A DNA stretch of 26,826 nt from an uncultured Novosphingobium sp. (GTDB lineage Bacteria > Pseudomonadota > Alphaproteobacteria > Sphingomonadales > Sphingomonadaceae), in the NCBI GenBank assembly GCA_937996535.1, contig CALKVF010000096.1:1-26826 (forward strand), in the 5' to 3' direction. Both the position numbers and the translations under genes were made by a program. The notes under the pieces are model-generated. The model had not been told where the DNA came from. It saw nothing but the letters and a program-made list of their open reading frames with translations, and ran no database searches. Below, piece by piece: positions 14,622 through 22,208 of this stretch. The number at the start of each line of letters is the position of its first letter. Position 1 is the stretch's first letter.

Positions 14622-15970
14622 GCCCCGCTGGCTTCGCGCAGGGCTCTGCGGCGTTCGGCGCGGGCCTTGAACCGGGCGGGGACGGGCAGACCAAGCGCCT
14701 CCATCCGCTCCACCCAGCCGCCGTGGTAGGACACCCATTCCCACAGGCAGGTGAGCGCGAGGATCGCTGCGCCGAGCGCCGCAAAGCGGTCTGCACCCGG
14801 CGGATTGCGCCATGCCGCCGCGCCCAGCGCCGCCAGCAGAACCAGTGCGCCGCCGTGCGACATCGGGAAATTGCCGAGCGTGTTGGCAAACCGCTTGAAC
14901 AGCCCCAGTCCGGCCACGAACAGCATCGCCCCGCCGGTCTGGACGAGGATATAGGCGGGCGTGGCCGGGGCGGGGCCGAGTTCGAGCAGCAAGGCATCGC
15001 CAACCGCGCTGATCACCACGCCGAGCACGATCGGCATGTGCAGATAGGTATAGGCGTTGCGGGCCACCCGTCCGGCCTGTTCGTGGCCCGAGATCAGCCG
15101 CGCACCGCGCTCTGCGCCAAGGTCGAAATAGAGCCACCACATCAGCGCCGCCGACAGGAACGCGAGGACAAAGCCGCCAAGCCGCGCGCTGCCGGGTGGC
15201 AAGCTGGCAAAGGCGTTGCCGGTAACCACGATCCCTTCGCCCAGCGCGATGATGATGAACAGCGCGCAGCGTTCGGCCATGTGGCTGCCCGAAATGTCCC
15301 AGTCCTGCGCGGAAGAGCGGCCAAGACCGGGGGTGACGAACATGGTCATCGGCCCGGCATATTCGATAGCGAGCGCGGCAAGCCACCAGCCGAGCCGGGC
15401 GGATTCCGGCGCCAGCGCACCCGCGATCCACAGCGGCGCGGAGAGGGCAAACCACGCCGCGATCCGCAGCATGTTGCGCACCCGGGCTGCGCCTTCGCCG
15501 CGAAAGATTGCCGCCGTGACCAGGGAACGCCCCAATTGCAGGGCGATATAGCAGCCGGCAAAGGCGCCGGCCCGCGCGCCGAAGGCATCGGGGATCACGG
15601 CGGCCAGCGCAAGGCTGAGCAGCATCAGGCCGAGCAGCAGCAGCCGGACCGGCAAGCGCTCGGGATTGGCCCAGTTGGTGACCCAGGTGGTATAGATCCA
15701 CGCCCACCACACCGCGAGGAACAGCACCGTGCCCTGGGCCAGCCCGTGCCAGCTCAGGTGATGGTGGATGAAGCCCGACAGCTGGGTGATCGCGAAGACA
15801 TAGACGAGATCGAAAAACAGTTCGAGATTGCTGACCGGCGCGTGGCCGCCGCCGTGGCCGCGCAGCAGCGAACGGCGGGCGCGTTGGTTCGCGGCGGCAA
15901 CGGCCGCCCCGATCCCGCCCGCCGGGCGCCGCTCAGCCGGTGCGGCCAAGGAATTCGTCCAGCGCGGCAT
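14618..15970 (-). CDS. Low-temperature-requirement-A (LtrA) family membrane protein
   Basis: A polytopic inner-membrane protein of 450 residues. The family signature ELFFDLVYVFAITQLS appears at about 49-65, and roughly ten hydrophobic segments follow, including SHMAERCALFIIIALGEGIV. LtrA was named from a Listeria cold-growth mutant; the biochemical function is unknown. The ATG at 15970 overlaps the 3' end of the hydrolase gene by 38 bases and gives a 45-residue, Ala/Arg-rich extension before the domain. A TTG at 15949 is an alternative start. It is the last gene of the bolA-pirin-SDR-hydrolase-LtrA unit and converges with the DUF2332 gene. Confidence 0.87.
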   Translation of the reverse strand: MPRWTNSLAAPAERRPAGGIGAAVAAANQRARRSLLRGHGGGHAPVSNLELFFDLVYVFAITQLSGFIHHHLSWHGLAQGTVLFLAVWWAWIYTTWVTNWANPERLPVRLLLLGLMLLSLALAAVIPDAFGARAGAFAGCYIALQLGRSLVTAAIFRGEGAARVRNMLRIAAWFALSAPLWIAGALAPESARLGWWLAALAIEYAGPMTMFVTPGLGRSSAQDWDISGSHMAERCALFIIIALGEGIVVTGNAFASLPPGSARLGGFVLAFLSAALMWWLYFDLGAERGARLISGHEQAGRVARNAYTYLHMPIVLGVVISAVGDALLLELGPAPATPAYILVQTGGAMLFVAGLGLFKRFANTLGNFPMSHGGALVLLAALGAAAWRNPPGADRFAALGAAILALTCLWEWVSYHGGWVERMEALGLPVPARFKARAERRRALREASGA

Positions 15971-16841
15971 TGACCGCCGCCGGGGCTTCCCACGGCACGA
16001 AGTGGCCGCAATCGGGCACCTTCACGACGGTCAGGTCATCGATGATCGCGTCCATCCCTTCAAGGTTCTCGGGCGGCAGGGCATGATCGTCGAGTGCCCA
16101 GATCACTAGCGTCGGAATGGTCAGCTGCGGGATCGGGAACGGCTTCCAGCCATCGGGCAGGGCATAGGGCGCGTCCATCGGCAGGACTTCCATCGGGCTG
16201 GCGCGATACCAGTTGAGCATGGCGATGGCGGCCTCGGGGTTTGCCCAGTCCGCCAGCAGCGCCTCGCGCTCTTCGACTTCCATCATCGGCGATTGCTCGC
16301 GCTCGCCAAAGGCCTTGAGCAGCAGGGCGCCAAGCCCGAACTGGCGGACCAGTTCGTCATTGCCGGTGTCGCGGAAGTCGCGGAAATACTGGCTTGCCGC
16401 GCGCTGCACCGGGTTGGTGTAGAGCAGGCGCGGGAAGATCGTGGGATGCGGCGCATTGGCGATGACCGCACGGGTGACCCGGCCGTTGGCCTGCCCCATC
16501 AGCGCCACGCCCCAGGCGATCGCGCCGCCCCAGTCGTGCCCGACGATGGTGAAGTGCTCCACCCCCAGGGCATCGGCCAGCAGGAAGATGTCGCCGATCA
16601 GCTTGTCGGGGCTGTAATTGGCCGCGCCTTCGGGCTTGGAGGAATGGCGATAGCCGCGCTGGTCTGGCGCGATGCAGCGGAACCGGCCCGAAAGGTGCGC
16701 GATCTGGTGGCGCCAGGTGCGGTGGCTTTCGGGAAAGCCGTGGAGGAAGATCAGCGCCGGGGCATCGCGCGGGCCGCTGTCGACCACATCAAGTTCAATG
16801 CCATTGGCGAGGGTGACGCGGTGCTGCTGGAGCTGGGTCAT
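15933..16841 (-). CDS. Alpha/beta hydrolase, epoxide-hydrolase-like
   Basis: This 302-residue protein fits the soluble epoxide hydrolase group. HGFPES at 34-39 forms the oxyanion hole and GHDWGG (101-106) carries nucleophile Asp103. The acid is Asp251 or Asp252 (WALDDHALPP) and the base His280 (CGHFVPWEAP). Cap-domain tyrosines Tyr152 and Tyr212 (NWYR) sit where epoxide-opening tyrosines lie in Agrobacterium epoxide hydrolase (D107, Y152, Y215, D246, H275). A haloalkane dehalogenase-like activity is less likely given the cap tyrosines. The ATG overlaps the SDR stop as ATGA, so translation is coupled. The substrate is unknown. Confidence 0.88.
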   Translation of the reverse strand: MTQLQQHRVTLANGIELDVVDSGPRDAPALIFLHGFPESHRTWRHQIAHLSGRFRCIAPDQRGYRHSSKPEGAANYSPDKLIGDIFLLADALGVEHFTIVGHDWGGAIAWGVALMGQANGRVTRAVIANAPHPTIFPRLLYTNPVQRAASQYFRDFRDTGNDELVRQFGLGALLLKAFGEREQSPMMEVEEREALLADWANPEAAIAMLNWYRASPMEVLPMDAPYALPDGWKPFPIPQLTIPTLVIWALDDHALPPENLEGMDAIIDDLTVVKVPDCGHFVPWEAPAAVNAALDEFLGRTG

Positions 16842-17662
16842 CCTTCTGCCTTCATCTTTTCGGCATAGCCGGCGGCCATCATCGCCGCGACCTGATCGAG
16901 CAGGGCATCAGGGGTGCGGCGCAGTTCCCCCATCTGCTGCTCGCCGCCCACGGCAACGATGATTTCGCGCTCGTCGCGGGCCATGGCATCGAGCATCGCC
17001 TGTGCCGCGACATCGGGATCGATCCCGTTCTCGATCGCCTTGTCGCTGACCCCGCGGGCCGAGCCATCGGCGGTCAGCGCATTGCGCGACACGCCGGTGC
17101 GGATCGAGCCGGGGTAGATGTTGTGAACCTTGAGCCCGAGGTGTGCGGTTTCGGCGCGCAGCGCGTCGGCATAACCGGCAAGGCCGAACTTGGCGGCGCA
17201 ATAGGCGGTGCGCATCGGCACCCCGACCTTGCCCGCGATGGACGAGATCATCGCGATCCGCCCGCAGCCACGTGCGGTCATTTGGGGGAGAATGGCCTGG
17301 GTGAGTTCAATCGGGGCGAGCAGATCCACCCCGATGATCCGTTCATAGACACCGTAATCGGTATCGACCGCGAGGCTGCGCTGCGAGATCCCGGCGTTGT
17401 TGACCAGCAGATCGATCCCGCCCGAGCGGGGTGTGGCCCAATCCCACGCCTGCGCGGCGGCGGGGGCGATCGCGGCATGATCGGTGGTTTCAAAGGGCAG
17501 GACCAGCGCCTCGCGGCATCCGGCGGCAACGTCTTCCAGCGCGGCAACATTGCGGCCCGATAGCACCAGCCGGGCCCCGGCCTGATCAAGCGCCCGCGCC
17601 AGCGCGGCCCCGATCCCCGACGATGCGCCGGTGATCCACGCGGTTTGTCCTGCAAAGCTCAT
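16838..17662 (-). CDS. Short-chain dehydrogenase/reductase (SDR)
   Basis: A 274-residue classical SDR oxidoreductase. The NAD(P)-binding loop TGASSGIG lies at about 12-19, and the Arg in SGRN shortly after suggests NADP(H) preference. NNAG is present, and the catalytic Ser-Tyr-Lys is read from MISSIAG and YCAAK. Two in-frame ATGs lie at 17668 and 17662. GGGAGA directly abuts the first, leaving no spacing, but stands about 7 nt from the second, so I take 17662. It follows pirin by 30 nt and overlaps the hydrolase start (ATGA). The C-terminal part resembles the human DHRS7/DHRS7B-like group, but the substrate is not known. Confidence 0.93.
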   Translation of the reverse strand: MSFAGQTAWITGASSGIGAALARALDQAGARLVLSGRNVAALEDVAAGCREALVLPFETTDHAAIAPAAAQAWDWATPRSGGIDLLVNNAGISQRSLAVDTDYGVYERIIGVDLLAPIELTQAILPQMTARGCGRIAMISSIAGKVGVPMRTAYCAAKFGLAGYADALRAETAHLGLKVHNIYPGSIRTGVSRNALTADGSARGVSDKAIENGIDPDVAAQAMLDAMARDEREIIVAVGGEQQMGELRRTPDALLDQVAAMMAAGYAEKMKAEG

Positions 17663-17692
17663 CCACATTCTCCCTGATTGTTGTTTTCGTTG

Positions 17693-18541
17693 TCAGTTGT
17701 CCGGATCCCCCGGCACCGGCGGGAAGCGGCCCTCGCGCCAGTCGGCGTGGGCCTGCCGGATCCGCTCCTGCGAGGAGGAGACGAAATTCCACCACAGGTA
17801 GCGCGGGGTATAGAAGGGCTGGCCGCCCAGCAGCATCAGCCGCGCGCCGTGGGCCGAGGTCAGCCGCACCTGCCGTCCGGCATCCAGCAGATGGAGGCCG
17901 AACAGCACCAGCTCTTCGCCATCAATCTGCGCCCCGCCGCCCACCAGCATCACGGCGCGTTCGAGCGCATCGGGATCGATCGGGATCGACCCGCCCGGCT
18001 CCAGCACGATTTCGGCATAGATCGTCGGGGCGTGGCAGGTGGTTGGCGCGGTTTCGCCCCACAGCGTGCCCATGATCACGGTGGCGCGGGCGCCGCCTTC
18101 CTCGATCACGGGGAGCGCGGTCTGAAGTTCGAAAGTGGGCGCCATCTCCTCCAGATCGTCGGGCAGGGCGAGCCAGGTCTGCATCCCGTAGATGCGTTGC
18201 GGCTGACCGCGCCGATCCAGCGGCGAGCGTTCGGAATGGGTGATGCCGCGCCCGGCGGTCATCAGGCCGACTTGCCCCGGTTCGAGCACCGCGCTGCTGC
18301 CCAGGCTATCGCGGTGATGGATCGCGCCATCGAACAACCAGGTCACGGTGGAAATGCCGATGTGCGGGTGCGGGGCAATGTCCATCGCCCGGTCGGCCGG
18401 CAGCTCGGCCGGGCCGAACTGGTCGACGAAGATGAACGGGCCAACCATCCCCGCTTCGCGCGATGGCAGCACGCGGCGCACCATCATCCCGCCAAGGTCG
18501 TGATCGACCGGGCGGATCGCGGCGAGGATGGCGCTGCTCAT
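17693..18541 (-). CDS. Pirin family protein
   Basis: A 282-residue bicupin protein. The N-terminal cupin has the metal-binding set of pirins: HPHIG (His58, His60) and GITHSER (His102, Glu104), with TWLFDGAIHHRDSLG between them. Bacterial pirins bind Fe or other metals and some have quercetinase activity; others act as redox-linked regulators. Which applies here cannot be told. The ATG overlaps the bolA stop as ATGA, and the SDR gene follows by 30 nt, so pirin lies second in a five-gene unit. Family membership is clear; function is inferred only at that level. Confidence 0.94.
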   Translation of the reverse strand: MSSAILAAIRPVDHDLGGMMVRRVLPSREAGMVGPFIFVDQFGPAELPADRAMDIAPHPHIGISTVTWLFDGAIHHRDSLGSSAVLEPGQVGLMTAGRGITHSERSPLDRRGQPQRIYGMQTWLALPDDLEEMAPTFELQTALPVIEEGGARATVIMGTLWGETAPTTCHAPTIYAEIVLEPGGSIPIDPDALERAVMLVGGGAQIDGEELVLFGLHLLDAGRQVRLTSAHGARLMLLGGQPFYTPRYLWWNFVSSSQERIRQAHADWREGRFPPVPGDPDN

Positions 18542-18810
18542 TCTCCCGGTGCCCGCGCCTTGATCGCCAGCGCGTGGACCCGCTGACCGGGAATGTCGCC
18601 CAGCGCGCCGATCACCATGCGCTGGCGGGCCAGCCGGGTCTTGCCGGCAAAGGCTGTGCTTTCGATCTCGACGGTGAAATGCGATTCGCCCGATCCGTCA
18701 TGCCCGGCATGGCCGTGGTGCTGCGCACTGTCGTTGATCACCGCAAGGTGGGTGGGGGCAAGGGCTGCGCTGAGCAGCGCCTCGATTTCGAGAGCGAGAG
18801 GGCCTTTCAT
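18538..18810 (-). CDS. BolA family protein
   Basis: A 90-residue protein with the BolA fold. The loop holding SGESHFTVEIES and the helix GKTRLARQRMVIGALG are the usual signature, and HALAIKARAPGE is the C-terminal strand. BolA proteins bind [2Fe-2S] clusters with monothiol glutaredoxins and affect iron and envelope stress responses; some have been called transcription regulators. A His-rich insertion (HHGHAGHDG, about 31-39) could contribute to metal binding. The Shine-Dalgarno-like AAGGGAAGG stands close before ATG. It is divergent from the J-domain gene (27-base gap), the usual alphaproteobacterial arrangement, and heads the bolA-pirin-SDR-hydrolase-LtrA unit. Confidence 0.94.
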   Translation of the reverse strand: MKGPLALEIEALLSAALAPTHLAVINDSAQHHGHAGHDGSGESHFTVEIESTAFAGKTRLARQRMVIGALGDIPGQRVHALAIKARAPGE

Positions 18811-18837
18811 GCCTTCCCTTCTAACGCATCAATCGCC

Positions 18838-19449
18838 ATGTGGAAGCGCTCTGACAACTTGGACGAATGTGTGAGGCAGGATCGATTTCATGGCCGGGTG
18901 GGCGGCGCGGGGCGCGGCTGTAATGCGCCGGGCTGCGTTGAAGCGGGCGAATTTCGCGCGCCGGGCCTGCGCACCTCTAGCTTTGACGGGCCGGGCGACT
19001 ATCGCTGGTTCTGCCTTGAACACATCCGCCAGTTCAACGCCGGCTATGACTGGTTCGAGGGCATGAGCCCCGAAGAGATTATGCGCGCGCAAAGCCCGAT
19101 CCACGGCTGGGAGCGCGAAACACGGGCCTTTTCGCCCACCGCCGGGATCGATGCCGCGCCGCGTTGGGGTGATTTCAGTGACCCGCTCGAAGCGATCAGC
19201 GCCCGCGCGCGGATGCGCCGCCCGGCCGAGCGCAAGGATGGCCGGGCCGTGACCCCGGACGAACGCCGCGCGCTGGGCGTTCTGGGGCTGGCGATCGATG
19301 CCGATCGCACCCAGCTGCGCCGCCGCTATACCGAACTGGTCCACGCGCTGCATCCCGATCGCAACGGCGGCGACCGGTCGAGCGAAAAGCGTCTGCAGGC
19401 CGTGGTCGAAGCCTATCAATTGCTGAGGAAAGCGGCGGCGTTCGCCTGA
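18838..19449 (+). CDS. J-domain protein with N-terminal Cys/His motif (DnaJ-like co-chaperone)
   Basis: A 203-residue protein whose C-terminus is a J-domain: LGLAIDADRTQLRRRYTELV leads to the HPD motif (His172-Asp174) in LHPDRNGGD, so it should stimulate an Hsp70 (DnaK) ATPase. The N-terminal half has Cys28, Cys33, Cys59 and His62 in CNAPGC and WFCLEH, which could form a metal site, and a conserved GPGDYRWFCLEHIRQFN block. It is the J-protein that typically sits between bolA and cobS in alphaproteobacteria. The start is uncertain: the ATG at 18838 has no Shine-Dalgarno, and a GTG at 18871 (before RQDRFHGR) gives a more family-like beginning. It ends 4 bases from the convergent SRPBCC gene. 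Confidence 0.87.
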   Translation: MWKRSDNLDECVRQDRFHGRVGGAGRGCNAPGCVEAGEFRAPGLRTSSFDGPGDYRWFCLEHIRQFNAGYDWFEGMSPEEIMRAQSPIHGWERETRAFSPTAGIDAAPRWGDFSDPLEAISARARMRRPAERKDGRAVTPDERRALGVLGLAIDADRTQLRRRYTELVHALHPDRNGGDRSSEKRLQAVVEAYQLLRKAAAFA

Positions 19450-19453
19450 GGGG

Positions 19454-19891
19454 TCAGCCCTCGCACAGCGCCTTGAGCTGATCGGCGACCACGCCCCAGC
19501 CTTGTTCAAAGCCCATATCGCGGTGCTGGTTGTGGCTCTGCTGCGACCAGTGCCGGGCGCGGCCGGTATAGCGCGTGCCGCTGCCTTCGGCGGCCACTTC
19601 CCAGATCCCGATCATGAACGGGCCCGAGGGCTGAAGATCGCCTTCGATCGCGTCGGTAATGGCAAAGCGGCGGCCTTCATCCCAGGCAAGCACGAAGCCC
19701 GGGTGGCGGTTCACTTCGCCATCGGGGCCATACATTACGATTTCCGAAGTGCCGCCGGCGTGGCGGTCCATCCGCGCCACTTCGGCCCGCCACGGCTGGG
19801 GGCACCACCATTCGGCAGTGCGATTGACCAGCACGTCCCAGACCTTGTCGGGCGCAGCGTCAATCAGGCGGGTCACGGACAATTCGAACAT
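19454..19891 (-). CDS. SRPBCC (START/AHSA1-like) domain protein
   Basis: A 145-residue single-domain protein of the SRPBCC helix-grip fold. It begins FELSVTRLIDAAPDKVWDVLVNRTAEWWCP, the usual AHSA1/polyketide-cyclase-like start, and ends with a long C-terminal helix (GFEQGWGVVADQLKALCEG). Such proteins bind hydrophobic ligands or chaperones; the ligand is unknown. A TTG at 19903 is an alternative in-frame start, but the ATG at 19891 has better spacing to the upstream GGA and matches the family length. It follows the glutathione S-transferase by 27 nt on the same strand and is the last gene of VOC-GST-SRPBCC. Confidence 0.87.
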   Translation of the reverse strand: MFELSVTRLIDAAPDKVWDVLVNRTAEWWCPQPWRAEVARMDRHAGGTSEIVMYGPDGEVNRHPGFVLAWDEGRRFAITDAIEGDLQPSGPFMIGIWEVAAEGSGTRYTGRARHWSQQSHNQHRDMGFEQGWGVVADQLKALCEG

Positions 19892-19918
19892 CGCAGCATC
19901 CAATCCTGTTTTTCGTTA

Positions 19919-20569
19919 TCAATCCCGGTCGGGCGCGCCGAGCGGAAAGAAGCCACGATAAGGCCGCGCTTCGTCGATGCAACGGGCAACCGCGGGCAGG
20001 GCCAGCAAATGCGCCCGCCACTGGCGCAGCCGGTCAAGCTCCATCGGGATCGGATAGACCCAATCGGCATAAAACAGCGCCGGGGCGGCAGCGCATTCGA
20101 CCAGCGTGATCGCGCTGCCGGGCGTGAGGGTGCCAAGCCAAGCGTCAATCCAGCGATAGGCGCGGTCAAGCTGGCCGCGGGCATGGCCCTCGATCAGCGG
20201 ATTGGGATTGCCCGGCGAACGGATGTGTTCGCCCACGATCGCCTGCACCGGGGTCATCACATAGTTGTCGAACACCCGGTCGAGCATCCGCACCTCGATC
20301 GCGGCGGCGGGATCTGCGGGCAACAGCGGGGCGGGACCGGGGTGGTGTAGCGCCAGATGCTCGATGATCGCGCTCGCCTCGAACACGGTGCGACTCCCGT
20401 CGCGCAGCACCGGAAACTTGCCGAGCGGGCTGGCGGCGGCAACGAAGGCGCTGTTTTCGCCGTGATCGGGATCGACCATGCGAAATTCGAACGGCGTGGC
20501 ATTGGCGTAAAGCGCGATCAGCGCCTTCCAGGTATAGGATGAGAACGGGTGGCCGTAGAGCGCCAGCAT
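19919..20569 (-). CDS. Glutathione S-transferase family protein
   Basis: A 216-residue GST-like protein. The N-terminal thioredoxin-like domain runs from LALYGHPFSSYTWKALIAL to the cis-proline segment GKFPVLRD. The glutathione gamma-glutamyl-binding motif is EASAI where many GSTs have ES. An all-helical C-terminal domain ends with the capping-like TPGSAITLVECAAAPAL region. It probably conjugates or isomerises small electrophiles, with unknown substrate. The ATG at 20569 lies 4 nt after the stop of the VOC gene, so the two are in one transcript. The frame stays open upstream, but that part overlaps the VOC gene and is not family-like. Confidence 0.9.
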   Translation of the reverse strand: MLALYGHPFSSYTWKALIALYANATPFEFRMVDPDHGENSAFVAAASPLGKFPVLRDGSRTVFEASAIIEHLALHHPGPAPLLPADPAAAIEVRMLDRVFDNYVMTPVQAIVGEHIRSPGNPNPLIEGHARGQLDRAYRWIDAWLGTLTPGSAITLVECAAAPALFYADWVYPIPMELDRLRQWRAHLLALPAVARCIDEARPYRGFFPLGAPDRD

Positions 20570-20573
20570 CGCC

Positions 20574-21365
20574 TCAATCGCCTTTCGCGCCGACCAGGCA
20601 GAAGAACCCGCCCTGGGGATCGGTGGCCTGCACGATCCAGTCATCGCCGGGGACCGGATGCGGCCCGGTGACGATCTGCCCGCCATGGGTTTCGATGGCC
20701 CGCACCGCATCGGCAATGCTGGTGACCCGGAAATAGTGGTTCCAGCCCGGTGGGGTGGAGATCTGCGGGTGGCGCTGCACCACCGCGCCGATTTGCACGC
20801 CGTCATGGGCGATGAACTGGTAAGTGCCCAGATCGCCCATCGGCATCCCTTCGGGCAGGGTCCAGCCGAACAGGCCGGTATAGAATTCCAGCGCCTTGGC
20901 CTGATCGCCGGCAAGCAGCTCGTTCCAACCGCAGGCGCCGATCCGGGCCGGGGAAAAGGCCGTGCTTTGCCCGCCGCCGGGCGGTGGCGTTGGCGTCATG
21001 ATGTAGAACGGCGCGCCGCAGCAATCGCTGACCATCGCCATGCGCCCGGCCATCTCCACATCGCGCGGCGGCATGGTGCAGTGCCCGCCCGCCGCGGTGA
21101 TCGCGGCCACCGCCGCATCGCAATCATCAACCGCGACATAGCCCAGCCAGCGCGGCGCGGCGCCGTGATCGCGCATCTCCTGCGACAGGCGCAGCACGCC
21201 GCCGGTCATCTGGCCATCGGCGCCGGTGATGAAGCCATAGCTGTCATCCGCGCCGTGCGCGGTTGTCATCGACCAGCCGACGACCGGTTCGTAAAACGCG
21301 CGGGCGGCTTCGGGGTCGGGGGTCATCAGTTCGTACCAGATCCACGAACCTTGCAGGGTGGCCAT
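20574..21365 (-). CDS. VOC (glyoxalase-like) protein with two domains
   Basis: A 263-residue protein with two vicinal-oxygen-chelate domains. The first starts GSWIWYELMTPDPEAARAFYEPVVGW and ends near residue 125. The second begins IGACGWNELLAGDQAKALEFYTGLFGW and ends at the C-terminus. Each carries the bab-bbb layout typical of the family, which includes glyoxalases, dioxygenases and resistance proteins. The substrate is unknown. GGGAGAAG at good spacing supports the ATG at 21365. It leads an operon with a GST (4-nt gap) and an SRPBCC protein, a grouping that suggests handling of reactive or hydrophobic small molecules. Confidence 0.9.
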   Translation of the reverse strand: MATLQGSWIWYELMTPDPEAARAFYEPVVGWSMTTAHGADDSYGFITGADGQMTGGVLRLSQEMRDHGAAPRWLGYVAVDDCDAAVAAITAAGGHCTMPPRDVEMAGRMAMVSDCCGAPFYIMTPTPPPGGGQSTAFSPARIGACGWNELLAGDQAKALEFYTGLFGWTLPEGMPMGDLGTYQFIAHDGVQIGAVVQRHPQISTPPGWNHYFRVTSIADAVRAIETHGGQIVTGPHPVPGDDWIVQATDPQGGFFCLVGAKGD

Positions 21366-21442
21366 CGAACTTCTCCCACTATTGAAGGGCTTGCGCGCAA
21401 GTCTGCAAGCCGATCATGACAGCTTGAAGGCCGTTGTCATGG

Positions 21443-21475
21443 CTGCCGCGCCCGGCCGTGCCGGGCGCGCGGCAG
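21443..21475. terminator. GC-rich hairpin between the VOC and second GST genes
   Basis: The arms CTGCCGCGCCCGGC (21443-21456) and GCCGGGCGCGCGGCAG (21460-21475) pair with a 2-nt bulge around a 3-nt loop. It starts 15 bases after the upstream GST stop on the minus strand. No T-run follows on either strand, so it would be a weak terminator or an mRNA-stabilising stem. Confidence 0.45.
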
Positions 21476-21489
21476 ATGTGGGTCCGGCG

Positions 21490-22128
21490 TCAGGTGAAGG
21501 CCGCCATGGCCTTGGCTTCACCGGCGGCAACGGCCTGCCAAGCGGGGCGGGCCTGGACCCGCTCGTACCACGCCGCAACCCGCGGGTGGCGCGCGGCATC
21601 GGGTTCCAGGGCGACATAGCGCAGCGTGCGCAGCACCGAGGCGACGGCAATGTCGGCGATCGAGAATTCGCCCACCAGCCAGCCTTCGGTTGGGGCCTGG
21701 GTTTCAAGGTAGTCGTAAACCGGGCCAAGCTCAGCCTCGCCCGCCTTGGCGGCATCCTCGTCGCCTGGCACGCCCAGAACCTTGGGGGCGACGAAGCGGT
21801 TGAACACCACCTTGCCGCCGGCCGCGCTCAGGATCGTATCGGCAAATTCCTCGAACCAGATCGCGCGGCCCTTGGCGCGGGCATCGCCCGGGGTCATCGC
21901 CGGGGCGGGGTGCAGGGCATCGAGATAGGTCACGATCGCGGTCGAATCCGCGAGGCTGAAATCGCCGTCCTGCAAGGCCGGGATCTTGCGAAACGGGCTG
22001 GCCGCGGCGAATTCGGGCGACGGGCTGCGCGGGTTGGCCGGCAGGGCCTCGACGCGGATGCCTTTTTCGGCGGCAACGAGGTGAACCTTGCGCACGAACG
22101 GCGAAAGCGGAAAGCCGAAGACCTTCAT
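21490..22128 (-). CDS. Glutathione S-transferase family protein (second copy)
   Basis: A 212-residue GST with N-terminal KVFGFPLSPFVRKVHLVAAEKG, cis-Pro segment FRKIPAL, ADSTAI where glutathione-binding Ser lies (the preceding residue is Asp rather than the usual Glu), and C-terminal helix GWLVGEFSIADIAVASVL containing the conserved N-capping-box Asp. It is not a close copy of the GST at 19919: the two align only at fold level. I chose ATG 22128, which has GGGAG about 8 nt upstream, over an in-frame codon at 22164. Its leader GGGAGAATTTGGATG is almost identical to that of the SDR gene. It is divergent from cobS. Confidence 0.91.
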   Translation of the reverse strand: MKVFGFPLSPFVRKVHLVAAEKGIRVEALPANPRSPSPEFAAASPFRKIPALQDGDFSLADSTAIVTYLDALHPAPAMTPGDARAKGRAIWFEEFADTILSAAGGKVVFNRFVAPKVLGVPGDEDAAKAGEAELGPVYDYLETQAPTEGWLVGEFSIADIAVASVLRTLRYVALEPDAARHPRVAAWYERVQARPAWQAVAAGEAKAMAAFT

Positions 22129-22208
22129 CCAAATTCTCCCGATGAGTCGTTTTTTGCAACGCAAAGCTTATTGCAGCACGCCGCGCGCCCGTATAGGCGG
22201 GGTGCGCG

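Noticed and set aside
13503..15710. Long minus-strand frame across the DUF2332 and LtrA genes
   Set aside because: It runs across a convergent gene pair in other frames. No motifs, and LtrA in its own frame has the family signature.
14489..15973. Long plus-strand frame opposite LtrA
   Set aside because: Shadow of LtrA with a charged, low-complexity translation and no membrane segments.
21400..21490. Small repeat or mobile remnant between VOC and GST genes
   Set aside because: The only structure is a GC-rich hairpin. No target duplications, terminal inverted repeats or transposase fragments are visible.
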